From an uncultured Christensenella sp. (lineage in GTDB: Bacteria > Bacillota > Clostridia > Christensenellales > UBA1242), in assembly GCA_949293925.1 (NCBI GenBank), contig CASFFI010000072.1, positions 1 to 22,403 of the forward strand: a DNA stretch of 22,403 nt. Reading direction: 5' to 3'. Positions within the stretch are counted from its first letter, which is position 1; each line of letters opens with the position of its first letter. A program made the translations under genes and the position numbers. The notes beneath the pieces are model-generated. The model was not told the DNA's origin and did not search any database. It saw only the letters and a program-made list of their open reading frames with translations. Shown here in pieces: positions 15,229 to 22,398 of the stretch.

Positions 15229-15244
15229 TTATTATATGTAATAA
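15229..15244 (+). promoter_or_regulatory. Possible operator: inverted repeat upstream of the ArsR-family gene
   Basis: TTATTA (15229-15234) and TAATAA (15239-15244) are perfect inverted repeats around a 4-base centre, five bases before the TAGGA ribosome site of the regulator. ArsR-family proteins bind such repeats and often repress their own gene. In DNA this AT-rich the repeat could be chance. Confidence 0.3.
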
Positions 15245-15258
15245 CTTTTAGGATTGTG

Positions 15259-15585
15259 ATGGATACTTATAATTTAGTTGAAAATGTTTTAGAACAATTT
15301 AATATAGATGACAAAAAAATATATGCTATTTGTCAATTTTTTTCATCATTTTCAGATTTTACAAGACTTAGAATTATAACCGCTTTATCTATTAGTCCAC
15401 TTTGTGTAAGTGAAATCAGTAATTGTCTAAAAATAAATCAAACTACTGTTAGCCATCAACTAAAAATTTTAAAAGATAATAATATCGTTGATTTTGTCAG
15501 GAATGGCAAATCAGTTATGTATAGATTGATTAGTTCTGATATTGAAGAATTATTAGACATTGCGGTAAATTTAATTTATAATTAA
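15259..15585 (+). CDS. ArsR/SmtB-family winged-helix regulator
   Basis: The 108-residue protein fits the ArsR family: FSDFTRLRIITAL at about 31-43, then LCVSEISNCL at 48-57, the recognition helix NQTTVSHQLKIL at 60-71, and the wing VRNGKSVMYRL at 80-90. These dimeric repressors usually release DNA on binding a metal or other small ligand. The ArsR metal site ELCVCDL is partly kept: Cys 49 is present but the second Cys is Ser 51. C25 and C56 are other possible ligands, so the inducer is unclear. The start is ATG 15259, five bases after TAGGA (15249-15253); the longer frame from 15196 would add a hydrophobic stretch that is not part of the family. It is divergent from the 58-aa membrane protein and directly precedes pgk, which has its own promoter. 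Confidence 0.88.
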   Translation: MDTYNLVENVLEQFNIDDKKIYAICQFFSSFSDFTRLRIITALSISPLCVSEISNCLKINQTTVSHQLKILKDNNIVDFVRNGKSVMYRLISSDIEELLDIAVNLIYN

Positions 15586-15607
15586 TTTAGTAATTTTAAA
15601 AAATTAT

Positions 15608-15636
15608 TTGTTAAAAAAACTTCCTTTTGTTATAAT
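15608..15636 (+). promoter_or_regulatory. Promoter of the pgk-tpiA-gpmI operon
   Basis: TTGTTA (15608-15613, four of six) and a perfect TATAAT (15631-15636) are separated by 17 bp, with extended -10 TG at 15628-15629. The predicted start near 15643 leaves a leader of about 15 bases, just enough for the GGGGG ribosome site. Confidence 0.87.
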
Positions 15637-15657
15637 GTTTTTAATTATGGGGGTTGT

Positions 15658-16839
15658 ATGAAAGTAACAGTAAGGGATTTAGATGTAAAAAATAAAACTG
15701 TTTTATTGAGAGTTGATTTTAATCTTCCTATGGACGATTATCAAAATATTATAGATGATAAGCGTGTAATTTTAGAGTTGCCTACTATTAAATATTTAAT
15801 AGAAAATGATGCTAAAATTATTATTTGTTCTCATCTAGGTAGGCCTGAAGGAAAACGAGTTGAAAAATATTCTTTAAGACCTGTTTGCAAACATTTATCA
15901 AATTTATTAAATAAGGAAATTCAATTTATTGATGATTTCACCAAAAAAGGAGTAAAACAAATTGTTTCCAATATGAAACCAGGTGATGTTGTAATGTTGG
16001 AAAATTTAAGATTTTATAAAGGCGAAGAAGAAAATGATGAGAATTTTGCAAAGAAATTAGCTTCACTTGCAGATATTTTTGTGCAAGATGCTTTTGCTTG
16101 TACTCATAGAAAACACGCTTCAACTTATGCTATTGCAAAATTGCTTCCTAATGCTATTGGCTTTTTAATTCAAAATGAACTTGAGGCTTTTGATAAAATT
16201 TTAGTAAATCCTGAAAAACCTTTTGTTGCTGTTTTAGGCGGGGCAAAGGTTAAAGATAAACTTCCTATTATTGAAAATATTTTAGATAAAGTTGATACTA
16301 TTATAATCGCGGGTGGTATGAGTTATACTTTTATAAAAGCACTTGATGGTGAAGTCGGTAATAGTATTGTAGATGAAAGTAAAATAGATTATTGTAAAAA
16401 GGTTTTAAATTTGGCAAAACAAAAAGGTGTTAAAATCGAATTGCCTTGTGATAATATTGCTACTAAAGAGTTTTCGCCTAATGCAAAAATTAAAAAATTT
16501 AATTCTGGATTTTTGGATAAAGAATATCAAGGTATGGATATAGGTAAAAAGAGCATTAAAAAGTTTTGTAAAATTTTACAAAGTGCAAAAACTATTTTAT
16601 GGAATGGTCCAGTTGGTGTATATGAGTTCAAAAAATTTAGAAAAGGCACTATTGCACTTGCAAAATGCATCGCTAAATCAAATGCTTATAGCATAATAGG
16701 TGGTGGTGATAGTGTTGCTAGTGTAAAAGATTTGCATATTGAACATAAAATAAGCCACATTTCAACTGGCGGTGGCGCTAGTCTTGAATTATTGCAGGGT
16801 AAAGGGCTTCCAGGTATTGAAATTATAAATGATAAATAG
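15658..16839 (+). CDS. pgk: Phosphoglycerate kinase
   Basis: This enzyme transfers a phosphate from 1,3-bisphosphoglycerate to ADP, giving 3-phosphoglycerate and ATP in glycolysis. The 393-residue length is typical. Motifs are LRVDFNLP at 17-24, SHLGRP at 58-63 and ENLRFYKGEE at 115-124, all of the substrate domain. The nucleotide domain has GGAKVKDKL, WNGPVGVYE, GGGDSVASV and the C-terminal STGGGASLELLQGKGLPGIE. The segment DAFACTHRKHAS replaces the more usual DAFGTAHRAHAS, a mild variation. The start has GGGGG (15649-15653) four bases upstream. It heads an operon with tpiA and gpmI; gapA, usually just before pgk, is absent from this locus. Confidence 0.98.
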   Translation: MKVTVRDLDVKNKTVLLRVDFNLPMDDYQNIIDDKRVILELPTIKYLIENDAKIIICSHLGRPEGKRVEKYSLRPVCKHLSNLLNKEIQFIDDFTKKGVKQIVSNMKPGDVVMLENLRFYKGEEENDENFAKKLASLADIFVQDAFACTHRKHASTYAIAKLLPNAIGFLIQNELEAFDKILVNPEKPFVAVLGGAKVKDKLPIIENILDKVDTIIIAGGMSYTFIKALDGEVGNSIVDESKIDYCKKVLNLAKQKGVKIELPCDNIATKEFSPNAKIKKFNSGFLDKEYQGMDIGKKSIKKFCKILQSAKTILWNGPVGVYEFKKFRKGTIALAKCIAKSNAYSIIGGGDSVASVKDLHIEHKISHISTGGGASLELLQGKGLPGIEIINDK

Positions 16840-16846
16840 AGGTGTT

Positions 16847-17575
16847 ATGTCTAAAATAGTTGCAAATTACAAAGTTAACTTTGTTGATGCTGATTTTAAG
16901 AAATTATTAAAGAGGATGGATGGTTTTTCTTTTAAAAATGCAGAATTTATAGTGTGTCCACCATATACTTCTTTGCATATTTTTAAAAATAAATCGGTAT
17001 TATTAGGCGCACAAAATTTGTCTAGTACAGATAAAATTCCGACTGGCGAAATATCGGCTGAAATGCTTAAAGATATGAATGTTAAATATGTTATTTTGGG
17101 ACATAGTGAAAGGCGAAAAGCTTTTTTTGAAACAGACGAACAAATCAGAAATAAAGTTTTAAAAGCTCTTGAATTTGGATTAAAGCCAATTGTGTGTGTT
17201 GGAGAATCTTTACAAAACAAGAAAAAAGGAGAAACTTTATCCGTTCTTGAAAAACAGTTGAATACTATTCTTCGTGATATTTATACCAACGAACTTGAAA
17301 ATATTATTATAGCTTACGAACCTGTCTGGGCGATTGGTAGTGGAAACGCTATTAAAAAAAGCGATTTGCAAGAAATTGTTAAAAATATAAAATTTATTTT
17401 AGAAAAAATGTATGGAAAACTTTTTGTAAATAAAATTTCCATTTTGTATGGCGGTAGTGTAAATGTTGATAATTATCAATCTATAATTTCAGTTAAAGGT
17501 ATAGATGGTTTATTGGTAGGTGGTGTCGCCTTGGATTTTGAAAAATTGTTCAAAATAATTGAAGGTTTGAATTAA
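16847..17575 (+). CDS. tpiA: Triosephosphate isomerase
   Basis: This enzyme interconverts dihydroxyacetone phosphate and glyceraldehyde 3-phosphate. The start chosen is ATG 16847, behind AGAGGTG (16838-16844); the ATG at 16829 lies inside pgk and has no site. The protein is 242 residues, slightly short of the usual 250. The catalytic set is complete: N7 and K9 in ANYKVN, H86 in GHSERR, and E158 in YEPVWAIGSG. The phosphate loops YGGSV (201-205) and GGVAL (225-229) are present. The usual Trp in the NWKMN motif is Tyr here. It begins seven bases after the pgk stop, and its own TAA shares one base with the ATG of gpmI, so the three genes should be translated from one message. Confidence 0.97.
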   Translation: MSKIVANYKVNFVDADFKKLLKRMDGFSFKNAEFIVCPPYTSLHIFKNKSVLLGAQNLSSTDKIPTGEISAEMLKDMNVKYVILGHSERRKAFFETDEQIRNKVLKALEFGLKPIVCVGESLQNKKKGETLSVLEKQLNTILRDIYTNELENIIIAYEPVWAIGSGNAIKKSDLQEIVKNIKFILEKMYGKLFVNKISILYGGSVNVDNYQSIISVKGIDGLLVGGVALDFEKLFKIIEGLN

Positions 17576-19068
17576 TGAAAAAAGGTTTATTGATAATTTT
17601 AGATGGTTATGGAGAAGCTAAAGATAGCGAATTTAATGCTGTTACTAGGGCTGACACCCCCTTTTTGCATTTTATAAAAGAAAAAGCACCTAATACCTTA
17701 ATTAGAACTGACGGCGGTTTTGTGGGTTTGCCTGATGGTTTTATGGGAGGAAGTGAAGTTGGACATCAAACTATTGGTGCTGGCAAAATTATAAAATCTG
17801 AAACGGTTAGAGTAGATGATGATATTAATTCAAATGCTTTTTATGAAAATAAATCTCTTAATTCGATTTTTAATAAGGTCTCAAAAGCTAATGGGACATT
17901 GCATATTATTGGTCTGCTTTCAGATAAAAAGATTCATAGTGATTTTAGACATATTCGTGCCATTTTGAAACTTGCAAAAGAAAAAAATATAAAAAATGTT
18001 TTAATACATTGTATTATGGACGGTAGAGATTCTGGTGTTAATGATGGCATTAACTATCTAAATCAACTAAAATCCTTTATAAAAGAATTCTCTTTAGGTA
18101 AAGTCGCTTCAATGGGAGGAAGATTTTATGCTATGGATAGAGAAGGAAATTTCGATAGGACTGATATTTATGTAAATGCTATAAAGGGTGAAAATTTTAC
18201 AGATATATCACCTGAAAAATATCTGAAAAATGAATACAAATTAGGCGTTAGTGATGAATTTATTAAGCCGGTGTCATTTGTTGACAAGTCAAAGCTTTGT
18301 TTTAATAAATCTGATGCTATATTTTTATTTAATACTAGAGCGGACAGAATGCGTCAACTATCTACTCGTTTAGAAAGTTTTGATTGCAAAATAATTTCTA
18401 TGACTAATTACGGAGATTTTAAAAAAATAACTCCTTTATATGTTAAGAGTTTAATTAAAAATACTTTGACTGAATTTTTGACTAAAAAAGGTTATAAAGT
18501 TTTGAAAATATCCGAGAGTACAAAATATGCTCATGTAACCTACTTTTTTAATGGTGGCAGAGAAGAACCTTTTGATGGCGAATACAGAATTCACATTCCA
18601 ACTAAAAAAGTAAAAAATTATGATGAATTTCCTAAAATGCGCGCATGTGAAATCACAAAAGAGGCTATTAAAGCAGTTAAAAATAATAAGTATGATTTGA
18701 TTGTTATAAATTATTCTAATCCTGATATGTTGGGCCATACTGCAAATTTTGATGCAGTAAAAAAAGGTTTAGAAGTTGTTGATAATAATTTAAAAAAACT
18801 TTGCAATAAAGCATTTAAAAAAGGTTATTTTATACTAATATGTGCAGACCATGGCAATTCTGAAGTTTTGAGAAATGAAGACGGCAGCAAAAATACTTCA
18901 CATACTCTTAGTCCTGTAAAATTGGTTATTTTAGATAAAGATTTATCTATCAGAATGAAAAAATCAGGAGGTCTTCAAGATGTTGCTCCAACAATCTTAA
19001 AACTTATGGGTGTTGAAGATAATCCTGAGTTTGAAGGAAAACCTTTATTTATATCTGAAAATTTATAA
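17575..19068 (+). CDS. gpmI: 2,3-bisphosphoglycerate-independent phosphoglycerate mutase
   Basis: This manganese enzyme converts 3-phosphoglycerate to 2-phosphoglycerate. The 497-residue protein belongs to the alkaline phosphatase superfamily. It shows ILDGYG with metal-binding D10, MGGSEVGHQTIGAGK with the catalytic Ser 60 (the usual Asn before Ser is Gly), MDGRDSG, GRFYAMDREGNFDR, RADRMRQL, HVTYFFNGGREEPF, NYSNPDMLGHT, CADHGN and SHTLSP. The length is a little under the usual 510. The ATG overlaps the tpiA stop by one base and has only a weak AAGG upstream, so translation is probably coupled. No terminator follows it; the next gene has its own promoter. Enolase, commonly next in Firmicutes, is not here. 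Confidence 0.96.
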   Translation: MKKGLLIILDGYGEAKDSEFNAVTRADTPFLHFIKEKAPNTLIRTDGGFVGLPDGFMGGSEVGHQTIGAGKIIKSETVRVDDDINSNAFYENKSLNSIFNKVSKANGTLHIIGLLSDKKIHSDFRHIRAILKLAKEKNIKNVLIHCIMDGRDSGVNDGINYLNQLKSFIKEFSLGKVASMGGRFYAMDREGNFDRTDIYVNAIKGENFTDISPEKYLKNEYKLGVSDEFIKPVSFVDKSKLCFNKSDAIFLFNTRADRMRQLSTRLESFDCKIISMTNYGDFKKITPLYVKSLIKNTLTEFLTKKGYKVLKISESTKYAHVTYFFNGGREEPFDGEYRIHIPTKKVKNYDEFPKMRACEITKEAIKAVKNNKYDLIVINYSNPDMLGHTANFDAVKKGLEVVDNNLKKLCNKAFKKGYFILICADHGNSEVLRNEDGSKNTSHTLSPVKLVILDKDLSIRMKKSGGLQDVAPTILKLMGVEDNPEFEGKPLFISENL

Positions 19069-19083
19069 ATTTTATTTCTAGTT

Positions 19084-19112
19084 TTGACTAATCAAACGAG
19101 ATTTGTTATAAT
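19084..19112 (+). promoter_or_regulatory. Near-consensus promoter whose +1 falls on the ATG of the 73-aa gene
   Basis: TTGACT (19084-19089, five of six) and a perfect TATAAT (19107-19112) are 17 bp apart, with extended -10 TG at 19104-19105. Counting seven bases from the end of the -10 gives +1 at 19119, the A of the start codon. Confidence 0.85.
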
Positions 19113-19118
19113 TAGTAT

Positions 19119-19340
19119 ATGTTTTTGTTCAATTTTTTATCCTTAAAAGGCAAGTTAAATTCACTGCCTGATTCTACTTATTCTATAATTTTAATTGCTA
19201 TAGCTTTAGTAATTCTTTTGTGTATTTCTCAATTTTTAAAATTAAACAAGTCAGGGAAATTAATAAAAGGTAGATTTTTTATAATATCAATTATTGCACT
19301 TTTGATTGTCTTTGCAGTTTTATATTTCGCAAGATATTAA
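19119..19340 (+). CDS. Small two-helix membrane protein, 73 aa, probably leaderless
   Basis: The protein has two strong hydrophobic segments, at about residues 20-40 (STYSIILIAIALVILLCI in part) and 52-71 (RFFIISIIALLIVFAVLYF), joined by a basic loop KLNKSGKLIKGR, so a two-helix inner membrane protein is likely. I do not recognise the family. The ATG at 19119 is the only Met in the protein and has no ribosome site; the promoter directly upstream would start the message on this very codon. It lies between gpmI and secG, where enolase is found in many Firmicutes. No terminator is clear after it. The reading frame is short, so the strong promoter is the main support that it is real. Confidence 0.72.
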   Translation: MFLFNFLSLKGKLNSLPDSTYSIILIAIALVILLCISQFLKLNKSGKLIKGRFFIISIIALLIVFAVLYFARY

Positions 19341-19634
19341 TTATGAGGTAATTATTGTAGTATTGAATGTTAATTAATAAAATTTGAAGGTTTAAAATCA
19401 AACATTATTCGTTAAATATTATTGCAAAATTAAAGTTATATTGTGAAATAAATTAAATTTTATTATTTTAATAATTTACTTAACTATTTAAATAATTATT
19501 TTATTACTTAATATTATTTTATAAATATAAAAATATTAATATAAAAGTTTAATTTGATTTTATTGAAATTAAATCATAGTTGAATCATCTTAATGTGATA
19601 TAAAAATTTGTAATACAATTATTTTAATTTATGC
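19341..19634 (+). other. AT-rich spacer with no gene seen
   Basis: About 290 bases, within a 345-base gap before secG. The sequence is highly AT-rich. I see no frame with a ribosome site on either strand and no clear terminator for the 73-aa gene. Confidence 0.5.
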
Positions 19635-19663
19635 TTGCATTTATTTTCTAACCGTGATATAAT
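19635..19663 (+). promoter_or_regulatory. Promoter of secG
   Basis: TTGCAT (19635-19640, three of six) and a perfect TATAAT (19658-19663) are 17 bp apart, with extended -10 TG at 19655-19656. The predicted start near 19670 lies just ahead of AGGAGG (19676-19681). Confidence 0.8.
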
Positions 19664-19685
19664 AAAGTGTTTTTTAGGAGGCTAA

Positions 19686-19991
19686 ATGTTATCATCTTTA
19701 CTTGTTAGTACTGTTCCTGACTGGATTTCAAATTCTTTCCCTATTATTAGGATTATTATATGCGTTTTGTTGGTACTTTCTGCTATTGCTTTGATTATTC
19801 TTGTATTTATGCAAATCAATGGTGGTAGTAACGCTAGCAATGCACTTACTGGAAATATTGATAGTTATTATGCTAAAAATAAGTCTAGTTCAAGAGAAGG
19901 TATGATTACTAAGGCTATTTATATAGTTGTTGCTATTATTGCAGTTCTTTGTATTTTATTTTATTTATCATATATTCCTTATCAAGGATAG
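19686..19991 (+). CDS. secG: Preprotein translocase subunit SecG
   Basis: SecG is the small accessory subunit of the SecYEG export channel. The 101-residue protein has two membrane helices, at about residues 20-42 and 75-96, joined by a Gly, Ser and Asn rich loop with NGGSNASNALTG, which fits the family's conserved loop after an LVFMQ helix end. The N-terminus before the first helix is about 18 residues, somewhat long. The ATG has AGGAGG five to ten bases upstream (19676-19681). Position immediately before rnr, as in Bacillus and many clostridia, strongly supports the call because SecG itself is poorly conserved. It is closed by a terminator that overlaps the rnr promoter. Confidence 0.88.
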   Translation: MLSSLLVSTVPDWISNSFPIIRIIICVLLVLSAIALIILVFMQINGGSNASNALTGNIDSYYAKNKSSSREGMITKAIYIVVAIIAVLCILFYLSYIPYQG

Positions 19992-19999
19992 TTTGACAG

Positions 20000-20028
20000 T
20001 GGCAAATTATTGCCATTTATTTTTTTTT
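20000..20028 (+). terminator. Intrinsic terminator of secG
   Basis: TGGCAA (20000-20005) pairs with TTGCCA (20010-20015) across a 4-base loop, extendable by G-T and A-T pairs, then TTTA and a run of nine or more T to 20028. The 3' arm of the stem is also the -35 element of the rnr promoter. Confidence 0.82.
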
Positions 20029-20038
20029 GTGCTATATT
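20010..20038 (+). promoter_or_regulatory. Promoter of rnr whose +1 falls on the start codon
   Basis: TTGCCA (20010-20015, five of six) and TATATT (20033-20038, five of six) are 17 bp apart, with extended -10 TG at 20030-20031. Seven bases on from the -10 gives +1 at 20045, the A of the rnr ATG. The spacer contains the T tract of the secG terminator. Confidence 0.75.
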
Positions 20039-20044
20039 AAAAGA

Positions 20045-22312
20045 ATGATTAATGTTGATGAAGTTTTTAATGCCATAAAGGCAATTAACCTTAAAAATAA
20101 AACTAGAGATGAAGTGATAAATATTCTTTTAAAAGGTTTTTCATATAATGAAATTGATGATGCTTTAACTAAATTGCAAGAACAGGGTAAAATTTTTATT
20201 GATGCAAAAAATAGGCTTCTTTTTCCTAATGATGTTGGGCTAATATTATGTAAAATTAGTGGGACTAAAAAACATTTTGCTTTTGCACAAGTTGTAGGCG
20301 ATGAAGATAATACTGAATATTTTATACCTTCCAATCAGTTAATGGGTGCTATGCACGGGGATTTAGTGTATGTTCAAATAACAGAAAGTTCAGATGATAA
20401 AAATTCGGTTGCAAGAGTTGTTCGTGTAATTAAAAGAAATAATGAAAAATTGGTAGGCACTTTACAAGCTTTTAACGGAAAGTTTACTGTTGTAACTGAT
20501 GATGATAGATTTGAACCCATTTTAATACCTAGAAGTGGTGTAATGGGCTGTATAAATGGTGATAAGGTAGTTGTGAAAATCGACTATGATAAATCTTCAG
20601 ATATTAAAAAAGTGGGTAGAATTGTTGAATGTTTGGGGCGTTCTGGCGATATAAAAGTTGAACAACTTGCTATAATTAGGTCTTTTAATTTGCGTGAAGA
20701 ATTTCCTCAAGATGTTCTAAACGAAGCTAAAAGACTTCCTCAATCAATTCAAGATAGTTTGATAAAAAACAGAGTTGATTTTAGAAATTTAAGAGTTATC
20801 ACTATTGATGGCGAGGATACAAGAGATATTGATGACGCAATAAGCATTGAAAAATTGAAAAATGGTTATCGCATTGGTGTGCATATCGCCGATGTTAGTA
20901 ATTATGTTACTGAATCTTCTGCACTAGATAAAGAGGCGTTTTTAAGGGGAACTTCTGTTTATTTCCCAAACCAAGTTATTCCTATGCTACCTAGAGAATT
21001 ATCTAATGGTATTTGCTCTTTAAATCAGGGTGTTAATAGATTTACTTTAAGTTGCATTATAGATATTGATGAAGATTGTAATGTAAAAAATTCTAAAATT
21101 GTAGAAGGTGTGATAAAGTCTTTGCATAGAATGACTTACACTGATGTTCAAAAAATAATTAATGGGGATACACAAAATTTAGATGAATTTAGCGATGTTT
21201 TTGATGATATTGTGTTATTTAACAACATTTCTCAAAAATTAAAAGAAAAACGCCAAAAAAGAGGCGAAATCACTTTTAATATTCCAGAACCAATTATAAC
21301 TGAAAACGAATTAGGTGAGATTGTTTCTATTGAAAAAAGAGTGCAAGACGAATCACACGAACTTATTGAAAGCTTAATGATTTTATGTAATGAAGTCATT
21401 GCTGAAACATTCTTTAAACTACACATTCCTTTTGTGTATCGTGTTCACGAAAAACCAGATTCTATTAAACTTGATGGATTTTTAAGATTTGTAAATTCTC
21501 AAAAAATTCTTACAGATATAGACCCTGAAAATGCGACTCCTATGGATTTTCAATCACTTTTAAAAAGTATGGAAAATGACCCTAGAAAAGATGCTATTGA
21601 AAAAATTACATTAAGGTCAATGATGAAGGCAAGATATAGCCCAAATTGTTTAGGACATTTTGGACTAGCATCTACATTTTATTGTCATTTTACTAGCCCT
21701 ATCAGAAGATATCCTGATTTAATGATTCATAGAATTATAAAAAAATATCTTCACGAAACAAATTTAGATGTTTTAAAGTCAGTTTATACCCCTATTGTAA
21801 ATTCTACTAGCGACCAGGCATCATCAACTGAAAAAATCGCAACTGAAGCGGAACGAACGGTAGATGATTATAAAAAAGCATTATATATGTCTAATTTTAT
21901 AGGTCAGGATTTTGAAGGTAGTGTGTCTGGAGTTACAGAATTTGGAGTATTTGTTGAACTTGACAATACTTGTGAAGGACTTATCCGTTCGGTTGATTTA
22001 CCTTATGACAATTATATCTATGATAAAGATGCAATGAAGATTTATGGTACTAAATTCCATTATCAATTAGGAGATAAAATTAAAATAGTTGTCAAATCAA
22101 CAGATATAAAAAGTAGGACTATTGATTTTGAAATATTGGGTTATAACAATATTGATGGAAAAATTCCTGTTATTAGAACAACAGAGGAGCACAAAAAAAA
22201 TAAATTTATAGAATCTTTCAGTAAATCTAAAAGGCAAGAAAAAAATAAAAAAAGCCCATCTAACAAAACCAATAAAAAAAATAAAATTAATAAAATCAAT
22301 AGAAAAAAATAA
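20045..22312 (+). CDS. rnr: Ribonuclease R, 3'-5' exoribonuclease
   Basis: RNase R degrades structured RNA from the 3' end and takes part in tmRNA-linked decay. The 755-residue protein has an N-terminal winged-helix part (about 1-60), cold-shock domains (about 65-200), and the RNB catalytic domain, with the metal-binding D255, D261, D263 and D264 in TIDGEDTRDIDDAI followed by GVHIADVSNYV. An S1 domain follows from about residue 620 (FEGSVSGVTEFGVFVEL), then a Lys and Asn rich tail of about 40 residues. The start at 20045 has no ribosome site, and its promoter would make a leaderless message; the TTG at 20027 lies in the promoter spacer. The secG-rnr order matches Firmicutes, where smpB usually comes next. 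The last codons are part of a tandem repeat. Confidence 0.96.
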   Translation: MINVDEVFNAIKAINLKNKTRDEVINILLKGFSYNEIDDALTKLQEQGKIFIDAKNRLLFPNDVGLILCKISGTKKHFAFAQVVGDEDNTEYFIPSNQLMGAMHGDLVYVQITESSDDKNSVARVVRVIKRNNEKLVGTLQAFNGKFTVVTDDDRFEPILIPRSGVMGCINGDKVVVKIDYDKSSDIKKVGRIVECLGRSGDIKVEQLAIIRSFNLREEFPQDVLNEAKRLPQSIQDSLIKNRVDFRNLRVITIDGEDTRDIDDAISIEKLKNGYRIGVHIADVSNYVTESSALDKEAFLRGTSVYFPNQVIPMLPRELSNGICSLNQGVNRFTLSCIIDIDEDCNVKNSKIVEGVIKSLHRMTYTDVQKIINGDTQNLDEFSDVFDDIVLFNNISQKLKEKRQKRGEITFNIPEPIITENELGEIVSIEKRVQDESHELIESLMILCNEVIAETFFKLHIPFVYRVHEKPDSIKLDGFLRFVNSQKILTDIDPENATPMDFQSLLKSMENDPRKDAIEKITLRSMMKARYSPNCLGHFGLASTFYCHFTSPIRRYPDLMIHRIIKKYLHETNLDVLKSVYTPIVNSTSDQASSTEKIATEAERTVDDYKKALYMSNFIGQDFEGSVSGVTEFGVFVELDNTCEGLIRSVDLPYDNYIYDKDAMKIYGTKFHYQLGDKIKIVVKSTDIKSRTIDFEILGYNNIDGKIPVIRTTEEHKKNKFIESFSKSKRQEKNKKSPSNKTNKKNKINKINRKK

Positions 22313-22398
22313 AAAATCAAAAAAATAAAAAATCAAAAAAATAAAAAATCAAAATAATAAAAAATCAAAAAAATAAAAAATCAAAAAAATAAAAAATT
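22303..22398 (+). repeat. 16-bp tandem repeat, six copies, starting inside rnr
   Basis: The unit AAAAAAATAAAAAATC is repeated six times without gaps: 22303, 22319, 22335, 22351, 22367 and 22383. Copy 4 has one A-to-T change and copy 6 ends in T instead of C. The first copy contains the last two Lys codons and the TAA stop of rnr. The window ends a few bases later, so the array may continue. Confidence 0.92.

Noticed and set aside
18451..18738. 95-aa minus-strand frame inside gpmI
   Set aside because: It lies wholly antisense to the conserved catalytic region of gpmI, with no ribosome site.
19993..19998. Perfect TTGACA just after secG as the rnr -35 box
   Set aside because: It is 34 bp from the TATATT at 20033, too far. 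TTGCCA at 20010 has the right spacing.
22097..22336. 79-aa Phe-rich minus-strand frame at the end of rnr
   Set aside because: It is the complement of the Lys-rich tail and tandem repeat, so its hydrophobic look is a by-product of A-rich coding sequence.
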